The notes: generated by a model not told the origin, from the letters alone. Shown: positions 1-8,444, counted from the stretch's first letter. The stretch is 8,757 nt of DNA from Fibrobacter sp. UBA4309 (GCF_002395745.1 NZ_DGUN01000081.1:1-8757); one strand, 5' to 3'. Translations and numbers: made by a program.

Positions 1-48
1 GGAGGCGACTCTCTCGTAGAGAGACAGGAGGCGACTCTCTCGTAGAGA
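1..48. repeat. 26-bp tandem repeat containing a hairpin, two copies
   Basis: Bases 1-22 are repeated exactly at 27-48, giving a period of 26 bp. Each copy contains an inverted repeat, CTCTCT-CGT-AGAGAG. It is a perfect 6-bp stem in the first copy (9-14 with 18-23) and a 5-bp stem in the second (36-40 with 44-48). No T-run follows, so it does not look like an intrinsic terminator. The array begins at the window edge and may have more copies to the left. The sequence shows no function. It lies about 60 bp upstream of the helicase promoter. Confidence 0.8.
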
Positions 49-85
49 AGAAACGTAGTCTCTCTCAAAGACTTCTCGCCCACCC

Positions 86-115
86 TTTGATTTTCAGGCG
101 CAATTTCTACATTTG
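86..115 (+). promoter_or_regulatory. Bacteroidetes-like promoter of the helicase gene
   Basis: TTTG at 86-89 and TACATTTG at 108-115 are separated by 18 bases. This fits the Bacteroidetes-type consensus (TTTG near -33, TAnnTTTG near -7), with a slightly short spacer. The same 11 bases TACATTTGGAC recur upstream of the tRNA-Gly gene at 8516-8526, which supports a real promoter element. Transcription would begin near 121-125, about 120 nt before the helicase start codon. Confidence 0.6.
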
Positions 116-120
116 GACAC

Positions 121-243
121 AAATCCAATAAATACGGATCCCAACAGACTTCAGGTTTATAGGCGCGGGTGCGCTTCGGGGCTTTTCTTAGAGATAGTGC
201 GGCATGGGCCGCAGATGAAGTTTACGGGTCCTGAAGGTGTATT
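121..243 (+). other. Long 5' untranslated leader of the helicase gene
   Basis: There are about 120 bases between the predicted transcription start and the ATG. I see a perfect hairpin TGCGGC-atgg-GCCGCA at 198-213 and a smaller GCGC-gggt-GCGC at 163-174. The ribosome-binding site is AAGGTG at 234-239, six bases before the ATG counted from AAGG. DeaD/CsdA helicase mRNAs in other bacteria often have long, temperature- or autoregulated leaders; that this one is regulated is inference. A short open frame starting with TTG at 113 runs through it, has no ribosome-binding site and is probably not a gene. Confidence 0.45.
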
Positions 244-2298
<2,055 letters not shown>

Positions 2299-2353
2299 TT
2301 TCGCGACGGTCCTAGTAAGCGAAGCTTTTATTGAACTGCGCGACGTTCTTGAT

Positions 2354-2370
2354 GAACCGCACGACGGTTC
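2354..2370. other. Hairpin between convergent genes, weak bidirectional terminator candidate
   Basis: GAACCG-cacga-CGGTTC forms a perfect 6-bp stem in the 71-bp gap between the helicase stop and the exporter stop codon, which it touches. There is no T-run on either strand, so any termination role is doubtful. No other terminator-like structure is visible in this gap, so the two convergent transcripts may overlap. Confidence 0.3.
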
Positions 2371-3998
2371 TAAAGTTCTACGACATCGTCGCAGAGCTCG
2401 ACGACCGCCTTGCGGTGCGTAATGAAAATCATCGTCTTCTGCGGGAACGCCTCGAAAATGCGGCGGAAAAGTTCGCGTTCCGTCTTCTCGTCCAGCGACG
2501 AGCTTATTTCGTCAAGCAACAGGACGGAACCATCGCGCAGTAGCCCGCGGGCGATGGCGATGCGCTGCGCCTGCCCTTCGCTGAGGCCGAGCCCGCGTTC
2601 ACCGAGTTCGGAATCGAGGCCGTCTGGCAACTCTTCCACGAATTCAGCACAAGCCGTATGCAGCACCTTGCGCAGTTCCTCCTCGGTCGCAGAAGGCTTT
2701 GCGACTTGCAGGTTATAGCGGATGCTTCCGCTCATCAGGGAATTGCCCTGCGGCACGAAGACGAAATTTTCGCGGGTCGTCTCGTCCGCAACGAAACCTG
2801 CGTCACCTCGGTTCTGCCAGACGAGAATCCTTCCCGACTCCGGCTTCACGAACCCGAGAATCAAACGGAACAACGTGGTCTTGCCGATGCCGGTCTCGCC
2901 CATGAGCGCCGTCTTGCTGCCGGGTTCAAAGACATGGCTGAAACATTCAAGAATTTGACGGTCCCCCTTCGCATAGCGGAAAGAGACGTTCTCCACGCTG
3001 ATTCCAACACGTGGCATAGGCGGATGGTTGCCACCTTCCGCAACAGCCTCGGACCCTTCCTCCAGTTCCTCGAGCCGCTCGATGCTCGCCGTCGAATGTA
3101 TCACCTGCGGCGTCATGTTCAACAGCTGCAGAATCGGATGCTGTATCTGCCCGACCAGTTGCAAGAAAGACGTCATCACGCCGAAGGTAATCGTACCGTG
3201 GTAAAGGCCGAGACCGCCCCAGACAAACGCCGCGAGGTAGCCGCCACCGAAAGCGAGGCCGAGCATGAACCGCGTAATCACCGAGAAACGCGTACGGCGC
3301 AGCACGTTGCCCTTGAGTTCCTGCTGCATGGAATCAAGGCGGTCGGCCATCCACTGTTCGCTGCCGAGAGAACGCAGCACGGCATTGTATTCAACACCCT
3401 CCTGCACATGCATCTGGATGCGGCTTTCCTTTTCGCGGATATCGAGAGTCATGCGGCGCAGGCGCCTCGCGACGAACTTCCCGAGGACAATGGCGAGCGG
3501 CGTAAAAATCACGAGCGCCCAGGCAAGCCACGCGTCAAAGAACCGCATGAGCAAGAAGGCGCCCAACAGCTGAATCGCCGTCACCACCATCTGCGGCAGC
3601 GTATCGGCGACCACGCCCGAAACAGAATCGATATCTTTCGAGAGTCGCGAAGTCACGTCGCCGGAATGGAGTTCCTTTTCGTCGAAAAGCCGCCTGGAAA
3701 AAAGCTTCGCGAACAAATTCAGCCTGAGTTCGTTCGACTTGTAGGTCGTCGCGACTGTCGTCATGTAATAGTAGACCTGGCGCAGCAATATGCGGCCAAC
3801 GACCGTGAGCGCGAGCAGGACAATCATCTGCACGACATCTTCCCTGCTCCCGGTGTGTATAGTCTCGTCAATAAATCGCTTGGAGAGCCATACCATCAAA
3901 AGTCCGAGCACGACCTGCGCGGTACCGAACACGATACGGACGCAACTGTTCAGGCGCGTCCCCCGTGTATTCCGCCACAGCCATGCTACGTACTTCAT
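2370..3998 (-). CDS. ABC exporter, fused membrane and ATPase domains
   Basis: This is a 542-aa half-size ABC exporter (type I exporter fold) of the inner membrane. The N-terminal part (about 1-310) has hydrophobic segments near 19-38, 56-76, 132-152, 156-176, 242-265 and 270-290, consistent with a six-helix exporter domain. The ATPase domain has Walker A GETGIGKT 367-374, Q-loop Q417, signature LSEGQ 472-476 (one change from LSGGQ), Walker B VLLLDE 492-497 and switch His528. The protein ends only 14 residues after this His, shorter than many exporters. There is no N-terminal C39 peptidase domain, so leader cleavage would need another enzyme. The start chosen is the ATG at 3998, which overlaps the upstream TGA as ATGA; an in-frame start at 4022 is less likely. 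It is the last gene of the operon. The substrate is unknown; an exported peptide is inferred from the neighbours. Confidence 0.88.
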   Translation of the reverse strand: MKYVAWLWRNTRGTRLNSCVRIVFGTAQVVLGLLMVWLSKRFIDETIHTGSREDVVQMIVLLALTVVGRILLRQVYYYMTTVATTYKSNELRLNLFAKLFSRRLFDEKELHSGDVTSRLSKDIDSVSGVVADTLPQMVVTAIQLLGAFLLMRFFDAWLAWALVIFTPLAIVLGKFVARRLRRMTLDIREKESRIQMHVQEGVEYNAVLRSLGSEQWMADRLDSMQQELKGNVLRRTRFSVITRFMLGLAFGGGYLAAFVWGGLGLYHGTITFGVMTSFLQLVGQIQHPILQLLNMTPQVIHSTASIERLEELEEGSEAVAEGGNHPPMPRVGISVENVSFRYAKGDRQILECFSHVFEPGSKTALMGETGIGKTTLFRLILGFVKPESGRILVWQNRGDAGFVADETTRENFVFVPQGNSLMSGSIRYNLQVAKPSATEEELRKVLHTACAEFVEELPDGLDSELGERGLGLSEGQAQRIAIARGLLRDGSVLLLDEISSSLDEKTERELFRRIFEAFPQKTMIFITHRKAVVELCDDVVEL

Positions 3999-4264
3999 TC
4001 CAACACGCCGACCTTCTGCCACTCGGCCACGATGGCCGCGACATCCGTGCGCGCCTGTTCCGGCGAAACATCGTATTCACCGCAAAGGGCTTCCGCAAGG
4101 CCATCGACCGTAAATTCACCCGCGTCCATAGCGCGATTCCACAGCCATGCCGCCGTCTCGTTCAGGCAAAGCAGTTTCCCGAAATCGAGGGCGCCGAGGC
4201 CCTCGCCCATAATCACCTGCTCGCCGCAAACTTCACGCAATACAAAGCCTTTCTTAATTTTCAT
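3995..4264 (-). CDS. PqqD-like peptide-binding protein (RRE fold)
   Basis: This 89-aa protein resembles the PqqD family (PF05402), small winged-helix proteins that bind leader peptides of ribosomally made, modified peptides and present them to modifying enzymes. The recognisable pattern is a beta-rich N-terminus with LNETAAWLW at 35-43, then a helix, and the typical EALCGEYDVSPEQARTDVAAIVAEWQKVGVLE ending, here 58-89 (split: EALCGEYDVS, PEQARTDVAA, IVAEWQKVGVLE). The ATG at 4264 has AAGG six bases upstream. The gene overlaps the preceding S24/S26-like gene by 11 bases and the following exporter by 4 (ATGA), indicating translational coupling. PqqD-like proteins also occur outside pyrroloquinoline quinone synthesis, and no pqqA, pqqC or pqqE is present, so a role in that pathway is unlikely here. 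The actual ligand is unknown. Confidence 0.8.
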   Translation of the reverse strand: MKIKKGFVLREVCGEQVIMGEGLGALDFGKLLCLNETAAWLWNRAMDAGEFTVDGLAEALCGEYDVSPEQARTDVAAIVAEWQKVGVLE

Positions 4265-4703
4265 AAAATACCTTCTCGTACACGCGATATGCTAAAAGTA
4301 ACCATTTTCGCACCGGACGCAGGCGTACCCACACCCAAGCCGCAGCCCGGCGCAGCGGATTGCCGAAAGAACGGCGTTTTCCGCGGGCGTTCACCGCATG
4401 CGTCGCAATCGCCCTCACATCGGCAACCTTGCAACGTTCCACGCCAACGAGGTTACCGTCGCCCATGACCGTCACAGCGTCGCCTTCAATTCGGATAACG
4501 CGGTGCACCACGTAGCGCGAGCCGTCCACGAACGCGAGCACGATATCGCCGACCTTCACCGCCTCGGGCTTCACAAGCACCACGCTTTCTTTGCCGCCCA
4601 CGATAAACGGGAGCATGCTCCGCCCCGCGACCGGGAAGGTCACGCTTACGCCGTCATCGACCAGCCTTATCGCCTCGGCAATTATCTGCGCATCGTCAAT
4701 CAC
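4254..4703 (-). CDS. S24/S26 signal-peptidase-like protein
   Basis: This is a 149-aa protein of the LexA/signal peptidase fold. It shows the catalytic serine box GRSMLPF (Ser29 in G27-R28-S29-M30), VGDIV at 51-55, VVHRV with His67, and GDGN at 81-84. Bacterial signal peptidase I normally uses a Ser-Lys pair; here the position usually holding Lys carries His in the HRV motif, like the SipW/eukaryotic-ER type Ser-His enzymes. The N-terminus has no membrane anchor. The C-terminal tail (about 120-146) is hydrophobic and aromatic with several Arg/Lys and could lie on or in the membrane. The start is GTG at 4703, overlapping the upstream TGA as GTGA, with AAGGTGAG just before. A plausible job is cleaving a leader or signal from an exported peptide, but no target is visible. 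It could be inactive or have another role. Confidence 0.75.
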   Translation of the reverse strand: MIDDAQIIAEAIRLVDDGVSVTFPVAGRSMLPFIVGGKESVVLVKPEAVKVGDIVLAFVDGSRYVVHRVIRIEGDAVTVMGDGNLVGVERCKVADVRAIATHAVNARGKRRSFGNPLRRAAAWVWVRLRPVRKWLLLAYRVYEKVFYEN

Positions 4704-5560
4704 TTGCTCTCACCTTTCACCGTTTCAAAACAGAGCCTTGCAGCCTCTTCGTCGGGCAAGCATTCCAGATGCCAGACCTTCACGCCCATGGCAAGCGCAT
4801 TCTCGGTCGCGTGCAAGCCGTCGGCCACGGCACGGTCCCAGCGCTTCCCCGAAATACTCGGCACCAGTGCGGCATACGCCTGCACGCCACCCAGCCTTAC
4901 AATCTTGTTGTACGGCGCCTGGCTCAGCAAGACGATCCCGCCCAGCTTCACCGCGACATTCCTGTAGCAGGGAGTCTTCCCGCTCCAGGGCGACCCGTAA
5001 ACCCACGCCCCGTCCGGCTGCAGGCGCACCACGGGATTGTCGTCGTTCACGAGTTCCGAACCTTCGACATGGCGGAGCCAGAGCCGCGCATGCGTACTCT
5101 TGCCCGTACCGCTCTTGCCGAGGAACATGTAGCCGCGGCCACCCTGGCTCACGATAGCCGAATGGAACAGCGCCGTCCCCGAGCCCGCCGTCGCAAGCGC
5201 ATACATCACCATCATCGAATTGTTCACGGCAAACTTGTCTGCCGCACCCGCAAGGTAGAGCGTCCCGCGGCGGTACCGGTCACTGCAGACGAGCGTCCCG
5301 GTCAACCTGCTGCCGAGAAAGAATTCAAAGACCGAAGAACCGTCCGCCGTGTGGCCGCAAACGATTTCCTGGCCTTCGTCCTGCTGGCGAGTTTCTTCGG
5401 CAAACTCGATCTTCGCGCCGGAATCCTGCACCTCTACCGCAAACGCCACGCCGTCGCACGGCTCGACCGCAAACGGCTCGTAGTTGTCGAGCAGCGGACG
5501 GATATCCCTGTCCGTGCCAATCGAGAACACATGTCCCGCCACCTTGAAAAAGTTCGTCAT
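4700..5560 (-). CDS. HPr kinase-like P-loop protein
   Basis: This 286-aa protein has a C-terminal half that resembles the catalytic domain of HPr kinase/phosphorylase: FHSA with His133, Walker A GKSGTGKS 148-155, LVNDDNP 170-176 matching the LVADD region of HprK, GSPWSGK 189-195 and RWD 240-242. Residues 1-125 do not look like the usual HprK N-terminal domain. Proteins of this kind occur in Bacteroidetes-type genomes next to PqqD and S24 genes, and related kinases phosphorylate some lasso peptides, so peptide or protein phosphorylation is a reasonable guess. There is no HPr gene nearby to support carbon regulation. I chose the ATG at 5560, which has GGGAG seven bases upstream; the TTG at 5566 would leave almost no space for it. 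The gene starts two bases after the M16 stop. Confidence 0.75.
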   Translation of the reverse strand: MTNFFKVAGHVFSIGTDRDIRPLLDNYEPFAVEPCDGVAFAVEVQDSGAKIEFAEETRQQDEGQEIVCGHTADGSSVFEFFLGSRLTGTLVCSDRYRRGTLYLAGAADKFAVNNSMMVMYALATAGSGTALFHSAIVSQGGRGYMFLGKSGTGKSTHARLWLRHVEGSELVNDDNPVVRLQPDGAWVYGSPWSGKTPCYRNVAVKLGGIVLLSQAPYNKIVRLGGVQAYAALVPSISGKRWDRAVADGLHATENALAMGVKVWHLECLPDEEAARLCFETVKGESK

Positions 5561-5562
5561 GG

Positions 5563-6861
5563 TCAAGCTCCCGCCGCAAAAGGCAAATACTGCGAAAGGT
5601 CGGGCTTCTTCACGCTATCGGGCTGCACCACGGCAATTGTGTATCCGCTTCTCCCGAAAACATCCCGGACGATTTCGAGAACCTCGGCTTCTTCCATTTT
5701 CAAGATTCCCTCGACGGAAGCCTCCATCGGATGGAATCCTCCCAAGTGCAACGTCTGCTCGGCAAGGCGCATCATCCTCTTTTCCGGGAAGTCCGCCCCC
5801 AGGCGCAGCGAGCCTACCACGTTCGCCTTCGTGCGTTCAAGTTCATCCTTCGCAAAGCCGTTTTCCAAAAAGCCCTGCGTCTCCGCAATCGCAAGCGCCA
5901 AGGCCTTCTTGAGCTGGCGCGGTTCAGTCGCGAGCGAAACGCCCCAGTCCATGCAGTCGCGGTAAACGTCCACGGTCGAATACACGGAATACGCAAGCCC
6001 GTTCTCTTCGCGAATCTTCTGGAAGAGCCTGCTCGCCATCCCGGCCCCCACGGCCACGTTGAACAGCGAAACCGCATAGCGCGTCTTCTCGTCAAGCTTT
6101 TCGTAACCGAAGCTCGTTCCCCAGAACAAGTTCGACTGCGTAATGTCCTGCTTGCCCACGATCTTGATGCTGCCGCGGCTCCTGTACTCGTCGTGCGGAA
6201 ACACCTTCCCGCGTTTTTTGCGCTTGAACTTCTTCGCGCACAAGTCCACCAGTTCGTCGTGATCCACCTTGCCCGCCGCGCACACGACAATCGGGAAATC
6301 CTCGAGCACCTGGCGTTCGTATTCCCACATCTGCTCCAGCGTCAACGAACGAACGTCGCGCGCCTTGCCCGTAATGGAATGCGCAATGCCGCAACCCGCA
6401 AAGTGTGCCGCGTTGAACACGTCGCCCGCCAGTTCCTCGGGAATATCGTCGTAGCTGTGGATCTCCTCGACAATGACCTTGCGTTCCTTTTCCATGTCGG
6501 ACTTTTCGAAGCGCGGGTTCATGAGCATGTCGGCAATCACGTCTACCGCGAGCGGCACGTCTTCGGCGACGACGTTCGCGTAAAAGCCCGTCTCCTGGCG
6601 CGTCGTGTACGCTTCCAGGTTACCGCCGCGGTCCTCGACGCTTCGCGCGATATCCAGGGCGGAACGGTTTTCCGTGCCCTTGAAAACAAGATGTTCGTAA
6701 AAATGGCTCAATCCAAATTCGTCCGCCTTCTCGTGGCGGGATCCGCGCGGGAGCCACGCCCCCACGGACGCGGAATAGGCGTGCGGCATATAGTCCGTCT
6801 GCACGACAACGCCGTTCGGCAACTCCGTGCGCCGGTAAACAGTTTTCTGGGAGTTCTTCAT
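5563..6861 (-). CDS. M16-family zinc metallopeptidase
   Basis: This 432-aa protein is a single-unit M16B peptidase of about 45-50 kDa, similar in layout to bacterial processing-peptidase homologues and to the PqqF type of peptide-maturing enzymes. The inverted zinc motif HFYEH lies at 53-57, with the distal glutamate in VEEIHSYDD (E132/E133), so it should be catalytically active. It is followed by the second M16 half with LAYSVYSTVDVY. No signal peptide is obvious. Start: the ATG at 6861 begins directly before the family's conserved start (TELPNGVVV). An in-frame ATG at 6888 would add nine residues and has AAGG only two bases upstream. A longer reading to 6948 would run through a terminator and is rejected. 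It is the first gene of the operon. Its role may be to cut precursor peptides; housekeeping proteolysis is the alternative. Confidence 0.9.
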   Translation of the reverse strand: MKNSQKTVYRRTELPNGVVVQTDYMPHAYSASVGAWLPRGSRHEKADEFGLSHFYEHLVFKGTENRSALDIARSVEDRGGNLEAYTTRQETGFYANVVAEDVPLAVDVIADMLMNPRFEKSDMEKERKVIVEEIHSYDDIPEELAGDVFNAAHFAGCGIAHSITGKARDVRSLTLEQMWEYERQVLEDFPIVVCAAGKVDHDELVDLCAKKFKRKKRGKVFPHDEYRSRGSIKIVGKQDITQSNLFWGTSFGYEKLDEKTRYAVSLFNVAVGAGMASRLFQKIREENGLAYSVYSTVDVYRDCMDWGVSLATEPRQLKKALALAIAETQGFLENGFAKDELERTKANVVGSLRLGADFPEKRMMRLAEQTLHLGGFHPMEASVEGILKMEEAEVLEIVRDVFGRSGYTIAVVQPDSVKKPDLSQYLPFAAGA

Positions 6862-6867
6862 CACGGG

Positions 6868-6875
6868 GAAATTTA
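6868..6875 (-). promoter_or_regulatory. Possible -7 box of the M16 operon
   Basis: On the minus strand TAAATTTC differs by one base from the TAnnTTTG consensus seen at two other places in this window. It ends only six bases before the M16 ATG at 6861, which would make the transcript nearly leaderless. No clear TTTG is found at the right distance upstream. This is weak evidence. The alternative is read-through from the ribosomal operon past two terminators. Confidence 0.2.
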
Positions 6876-6912
6876 GAAAAGCACACATGGCCTTGCCGAC
6901 CGTCGCGTATTC

Positions 6913-6946
6913 AAAAAAGTCCCCCGCCGTTCTACCGGCAGGGGAC
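6913..6946 (-). terminator. Intrinsic terminator, distal to the duplicated rplT tail
   Basis: An 11-bp stem (6919-6929 with 6936-6946) with a 6-base loop is followed on the minus strand by six T. The one imperfect pair (6925 with 6940) is a G-U wobble in the minus-strand RNA but a C-A mismatch on the plus strand, which shows it works for minus-strand transcripts. It precedes the M16 operon, so that operon should have its own start. Confidence 0.88.
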
Positions 6947-7032
6947 AATTTCTCGCGTTTTCGCTAAGTCAGGACTTAAGCAGCCTTCACGACTTCGACG
7001 ACCTTGGCAAATGCTTCCGGATCGGCGACGGC
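6946..7032. repeat. Direct repeat copy A, matching 7184-7270
   Basis: This segment lines up with 7184-7270 at a constant offset of 238 bp. The first 14 bases (CAATTTCTCGCGTT) and the last 57 bases (6976-7032) are identical, while the 16 bases between them are diverged. Each copy abuts its own terminator with a different stem sequence. See the findings for possible origins. Confidence 0.9.
6976..7032 (-). pseudogene. rplT: Duplicated 3' end fragment of rplT
   Basis: These 57 bases are identical to the last 18 codons plus stop of the intact rplT at 7214-7270. Upstream of the fragment on the minus strand the sequence is unrelated to rplT and the reading frame soon meets a TGA, so no L20 can be made from it. 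The identity is exact, which implies a recent copying event or active sequence homogenisation, since a nonfunctional fragment should drift. Confidence 0.88.
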
Positions 7033-7157
7033 GGTTACACGACCGCACGCTCATTACATCGGGAACCGAGACCTCCGGTATTTCGCATGCTCTCGCCTAC
7101 ATCGCCAGCTTACGCCTGGCGACTCCGGCTCACCATGGCCATCGCCTTAATCCGCAC
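7033..7157. other. Noncoding insert between the rplT copy and the rplT terminator
   Basis: About 125 bases have no recognisable gene. A hairpin CGCCAG-cttacgc-CTGGCG lies at 7103-7121. The bases CCAGCTTACGCC (7105-7116) resemble CCAGCTACGCC at 8669-8679 in the other noncoding stretch near the right end, which hints at a dispersed intergenic repeat. Nothing identifies it as an insertion sequence remnant. Confidence 0.5.
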
Positions 7158-7184
7158 AAAAAAGCACCCTGCAGAGCAGGGTGC
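7158..7184 (-). terminator. Intrinsic terminator of the infC-rpmI-rplT operon
   Basis: A perfect 9-bp stem GCACCCTGC-TCT-GCAGGGTGC (7164-7172 with 7176-7184) is followed on the minus strand by six T (7163-7158). It lies 29 bases beyond the rplT stop codon. Confidence 0.93.
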
Positions 7185-7213
7185 AATTTCTCGCGTTGTG
7201 CTAACAGCAGCTA

Positions 7214-7564
7214 TTAAGCAGCCTTCACGACTTCGACGACCTTGGCAAATGCTTCCGGATCGGCGACGGCCATGTCCGCGAGAACCTTGCGGTTCATCTG
7301 GATGTTGGCCTTGGAAAGCTTGTAAATGAACTGGCTGTAGCTGATGCCGTGTTCACGGACGGCGGCATTGAGGCGGACGATCCACAGGGAGCGGAACGTG
7401 CCCTTCTTGTCGCGGCGGTGAGCGTAGGCATACTGACCAGCATGGGCTACGGCGTCAATGGCAAGGCGAAGGTTCGACTTGCGACGGCCATAGAAACCCT
7501 TGGCGGCCTTGAGGATTTTTTTGCGGCGTTCGCGGGAAGGAACTCTGGTTTTAGCGCGTGGCAT
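7214..7564 (-). CDS. rplT: 50S ribosomal protein L20
   Basis: This 116-aa protein is the 23S rRNA-binding L20, needed early in large-subunit assembly. The start MPRAKTRVPSRERRKKILK and the stretch AKGFYGRRKSNLRLA are characteristic, and the length is normal for the family. AAGGAG overlaps the stop codon of the upstream rpmI, 11 bases separate the genes and the start is ATG. In several bacteria L20 represses translation of this operon by binding its mRNA; no such leader is evident here. The last 19 codons, including stop, are duplicated exactly 238 bp downstream. This copy is the intact one. Confidence 0.98.
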   Translation of the reverse strand: MPRAKTRVPSRERRKKILKAAKGFYGRRKSNLRLAIDAVAHAGQYAYAHRRDKKGTFRSLWIVRLNAAVREHGISYSQFIYKLSKANIQMNRKVLADMAVADPEAFAKVVEVVKAA

Positions 7565-7575
7565 TCTTACTCTCC

Positions 7576-7773
7576 TTATGCTACTACAAGCAGACGCTTG
7601 ACGTGATAGGTATCGACCTTCTTGACGAGTGCACCCTTACGAAGGTTGCGCTTACGCTTAGTGGTCATCTTGGCTTGAATGTGGCGCATACCAGCGCGCT
7701 TGAACTTGACGTGGCCGGAACCCGTCACGCGGAAGCGCTTCTTAGCACCGCTGTGTGTTTTCATTTTAGGCAT
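7576..7773 (-). CDS. rpmI: 50S ribosomal protein L35
   Basis: This 65-aa, very basic protein of the large ribosomal subunit has the typical start MPKMKTHSGAKKRFRVTGSG and the stretch KRKRNLRKG. It is in its usual place between infC and rplT. The ATG is preceded by GAGGT at 7778-7782, and the gap to the infC stop is 20 bases. Confidence 0.98.
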   Translation of the reverse strand: MPKMKTHSGAKKRFRVTGSGHVKFKRAGMRHIQAKMTTKRKRNLRKGALVKKVDTYHVKRLLVVA

Positions 7774-7793
7774 TTGTACCTCGTAGGTTAATG

Positions 7794-8411
7794 TTAAGCC
7801 TCACCTGCTGCCTTTGGCTCGGTTGCGGGCTTCGGTGCCTGGTCGGGCTTTTTGGCCTGACCCGCACCACGTTTAGGACCGTAGATAGAAAGCATCGTGT
7901 TGCCTTCCACCCTCGAGTCCATTTCCAGATCGCCGTACTGGAGCAAGTCTTCCTTGGCTCGTTCCATCAGGCGCTTGCCGTAATCCATGTGCGCCATCTC
8001 GCGCCCACGGAACTGCATGATAAGCTTCACCTTCATACCGTCCTGCAAGAACTCAGCCGCCTGCTTGATCCTGTACAGGTAGTCGTTCTCCGCAGTCTTC
8101 GGATGCATCTTGATTTCCTTCAGCTTCACCACGTGCTGCTTGGCCTTGGCAGCCTTCGCCTTCTTGACCTGCTCGAACTTGTACTTGCCGTAGTTGATGA
8201 TGCGGCAGACAGGCGGCTTCGCATTCGGGGAGACTTCCACCAGGTCCAGTCCGGCGTCCTTCGCCATCTGCAGTGCCTTGCTCGTCTCGATGATGACGGC
8301 CTCGCCATCTTCCTTCACGAGACGTATCGGGGAGATACGGATATCTTCGTTGGTACGGGTCCCATCGCTGGGACGGTTAGGCATGCGACGATCGCGCGGA
8401 TTGGGATACAA
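7794..8411 (-). CDS. infC: Translation initiation factor IF-3
   Basis: IF-3 binds the 30S subunit, blocks premature joining of the 50S and checks the start codon and initiator tRNA. With the start I prefer it has 205 aa. The N-domain has NEDIRISPIRLV and LVEVSPNAKPPVCRIINYGKYK (split: LVEVSPNAKPP at 58-67 region, CRIINYGKYKFE to 80), a Lys/Ala linker at about 80-95, and the C-domain has FRGREMAH at 134-141. A Lys/Pro/Ala tail (about 180-205) extends beyond the usual end. Start: TTG at 8411 has AGAGGT five bases upstream. A TTG at 8456 lies upstream of the likely promoter box, and the first ATG (8384) has no ribosome-binding site. Rare start codons are a known feature of infC because IF-3 controls its own translation. 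Confidence 0.96.
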   Translation of the reverse strand: MYPNPRDRRMPNRPSDGTRTNEDIRISPIRLVKEDGEAVIIETSKALQMAKDAGLDLVEVSPNAKPPVCRIINYGKYKFEQVKKAKAAKAKQHVVKLKEIKMHPKTAENDYLYRIKQAAEFLQDGMKVKLIMQFRGREMAHMDYGKRLMERAKEDLLQYGDLEMDSRVEGNTMLSIYGPKRGAGQAKKPDQAPKPATEPKAAGEA

Positions 8412-8444
8412 GTATGACCTCTGTATGAATGTTAAACGTGGGCG

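Noticed and set aside
1..77. CRISPR array at the left edge
   Set aside because: The two units are directly adjacent with a 4-base difference between identical 22-mers. There are no spacers of normal length and no cas genes.
2658..4295. 545-aa open frame on the plus strand opposite the ABC exporter and PqqD gene
   Set aside because: It is antisense to two genes with clear motifs, is rich in Arg, His and Gln with no recognisable domain, and is a typical by-product of GC-rich third codon positions.
4769..5965. 398-aa plus-strand open frame across the HprK-like and M16 genes
   Set aside because: It is a shadow of two well-supported genes and has no recognisable domain.
5731..6876. 381-aa plus-strand open frame opposite the M16 peptidase
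   Set aside because: The M16 zinc motif and full-length family match lie on the other strand, and the composition is dominated by Arg, His and Val.
6862..6948. N-terminal extension of the M16 peptidase to 6948
   Set aside because: It would begin inside the intrinsic terminator at 6913-6946 and adds residues not typical of the family.
7011..7329. Small plus-strand frames between the rplT tail copy and rplT
   Set aside because: They run through two copies of antisense rplT tail and a terminator, with no ribosome-binding site. They are not credible precursor peptides.
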